Below, piece after piece: positions 63,539 through 64,000 of a DNA stretch of 64,000 nucleotides (its first letter is position 1; every line of letters starts with the position of its first letter). Source of the DNA: Flavobacteriaceae bacterium NBU2977. GTDB taxonomy: Bacteria > Bacteroidota > Bacteroidia > Flavobacteriales > Flavobacteriaceae. A program made the translations under genes and the position numbers. Below the pieces are notes generated by a model, which saw only the letters and a program-made list of their open reading frames with translations, was not told the DNA's origin and ran no database searches. The stretch is taken from positions 1,972,380 through 2,036,379 of the forward strand of contig JAIOUW010000001.1 in the NCBI GenBank assembly GCA_019931105.1, in the 5' to 3' direction.

Positions 63539-63897
63539 TAGTATTCTTTGTTGATGTTTTGTGGTCTACAATATAAAGTACTAAAAGTTGATTTGCTCAG
63601 GCAAGTAAGAGTGGCGATACAGTTTATTTAAGTTATCATTCATACTTATGGCGGTTATCATCATTGCCGTAAGTCGAACTTTTGGCGTCCTATTTTACAA
63701 ATTTTAGCTGATAAACAGAAAGTTGTGTAAGGTGTCTTTGGCGCTATCGTAGCGAATATGTCGAAATCAATTAGACAAGAAGTTTGTGATATAGTCCTGA
63801 TTTTGTTCAGAATCAAAAAAATAGTTTAATTCATAGCATTGATTTCCAATTACTTGTAATTTTTCTTGTTAATAACTTCAAAAAAAAATAAGTATGT
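63539..63897. other. Intergenic stretch with one strong inverted repeat
   Basis: No convincing gene is visible. A near-perfect inverted repeat ACTTATGGC/GCCGTAAGT (63644-63652 with 63666-63674) stands alone without a T run. The rest is AT-rich. Confidence 0.4.
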
Positions 63898-63929
63898 ATT
63901 GTGTAAGCAAAAAAACCGTCCTATATTTG
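63898..63929 (+). promoter_or_regulatory. Possible promoter for a gene beyond the window
   Basis: TATATTTG (63922-63929) is a strong -7 match; ATTG at 63898-63901 is a partial -33 at 20-base spacing. The transcribed region runs off the window and no start codon with a clear product is seen. Confidence 0.5.
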
Positions 63930-64000
63930 CACCCGCTTTGGGGATATGGCGATTGTCTTTTCCTGGGCGTCCTGGGGTTTTCCCCATGTTTTTGGCAAGT

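Overview
The window reads as chromosomal DNA of a Bacteroidota bacterium, most likely a marine member of the Flavobacteriaceae. Evidence: a type IX secretion (T9SS) cargo protein followed by a PorP/SprF protein, Bacteroidota promoters of the form TTTG-N17-20-TAnnTTTG, almost no Shine-Dalgarno sites, and family markers such as DUF5522, DUF4230, DUF4136, GSCFA, LytS/LytTR and PF14121-type porins. I cannot name the genus.

Layout. 1-3.6 kb: T9SS cargo and PorP. 3.8-10.9 kb: a frameshifted membrane-protein remnant, a membrane-bound AraC regulator, a LytS/LytTR pair whose regulator has an in-frame stop, and a TonB-type receptor. 10.9-12.7 kb: a decayed region ending at tRNA-Arg, which has two downstream copies of its 3' tail. 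12.8-16.4 kb: the two methylmalonyl-CoA mutase subunits. 16.5-17.1 kb: initiator tRNA-fMet among tRNA fragments, palindromes and three 105-bp repeats. 17.2-30.3 kb: housekeeping genes (alanine symporter, era, der, sugar acyltransferase, LemA/TPM cluster, MerR, M23 peptidase, alaS, GSCFA, DUF4230, DinB). 30.3-38.3 kb: esterase, aromatic amino acid hydroxylase, small conserved proteins, PLP enzyme, glucosaminidase, hemL. 38.7-40.5 kb: small secreted or membrane proteins. 40.5-51.1 kb: one minus-strand catabolic cluster (GH95-like hydrolase, PSD1 cytochrome, DUF1501, sugar-phosphate isomerase-like, DUF2231/cytochrome, SLC13 permease). 51.2-64 kb: GIY-YIG gene, lysS, SGNH hydrolase, Pmp3, DUF559 nuclease, lipB, OmpA-like, large lipoprotein, rnhB, porin.

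The most unusual signal is the link between palindromic REP-like repeats and small stand-alone nuclease genes. A GIY-YIG gene and a DUF559 gene each lie between inverted copies of their own palindrome family. A palindrome resembling the DUF559-linked one sits in frame inside the GSCFA coding sequence. A third palindrome family is mixed with duplicated pieces of tRNA-fMet, where three repeat units separate the apparent native promoter from the intact tRNA. This looks like REPIN/RAYT-type elements but with nucleases in place of the Y1 transposase; that interpretation is inference.
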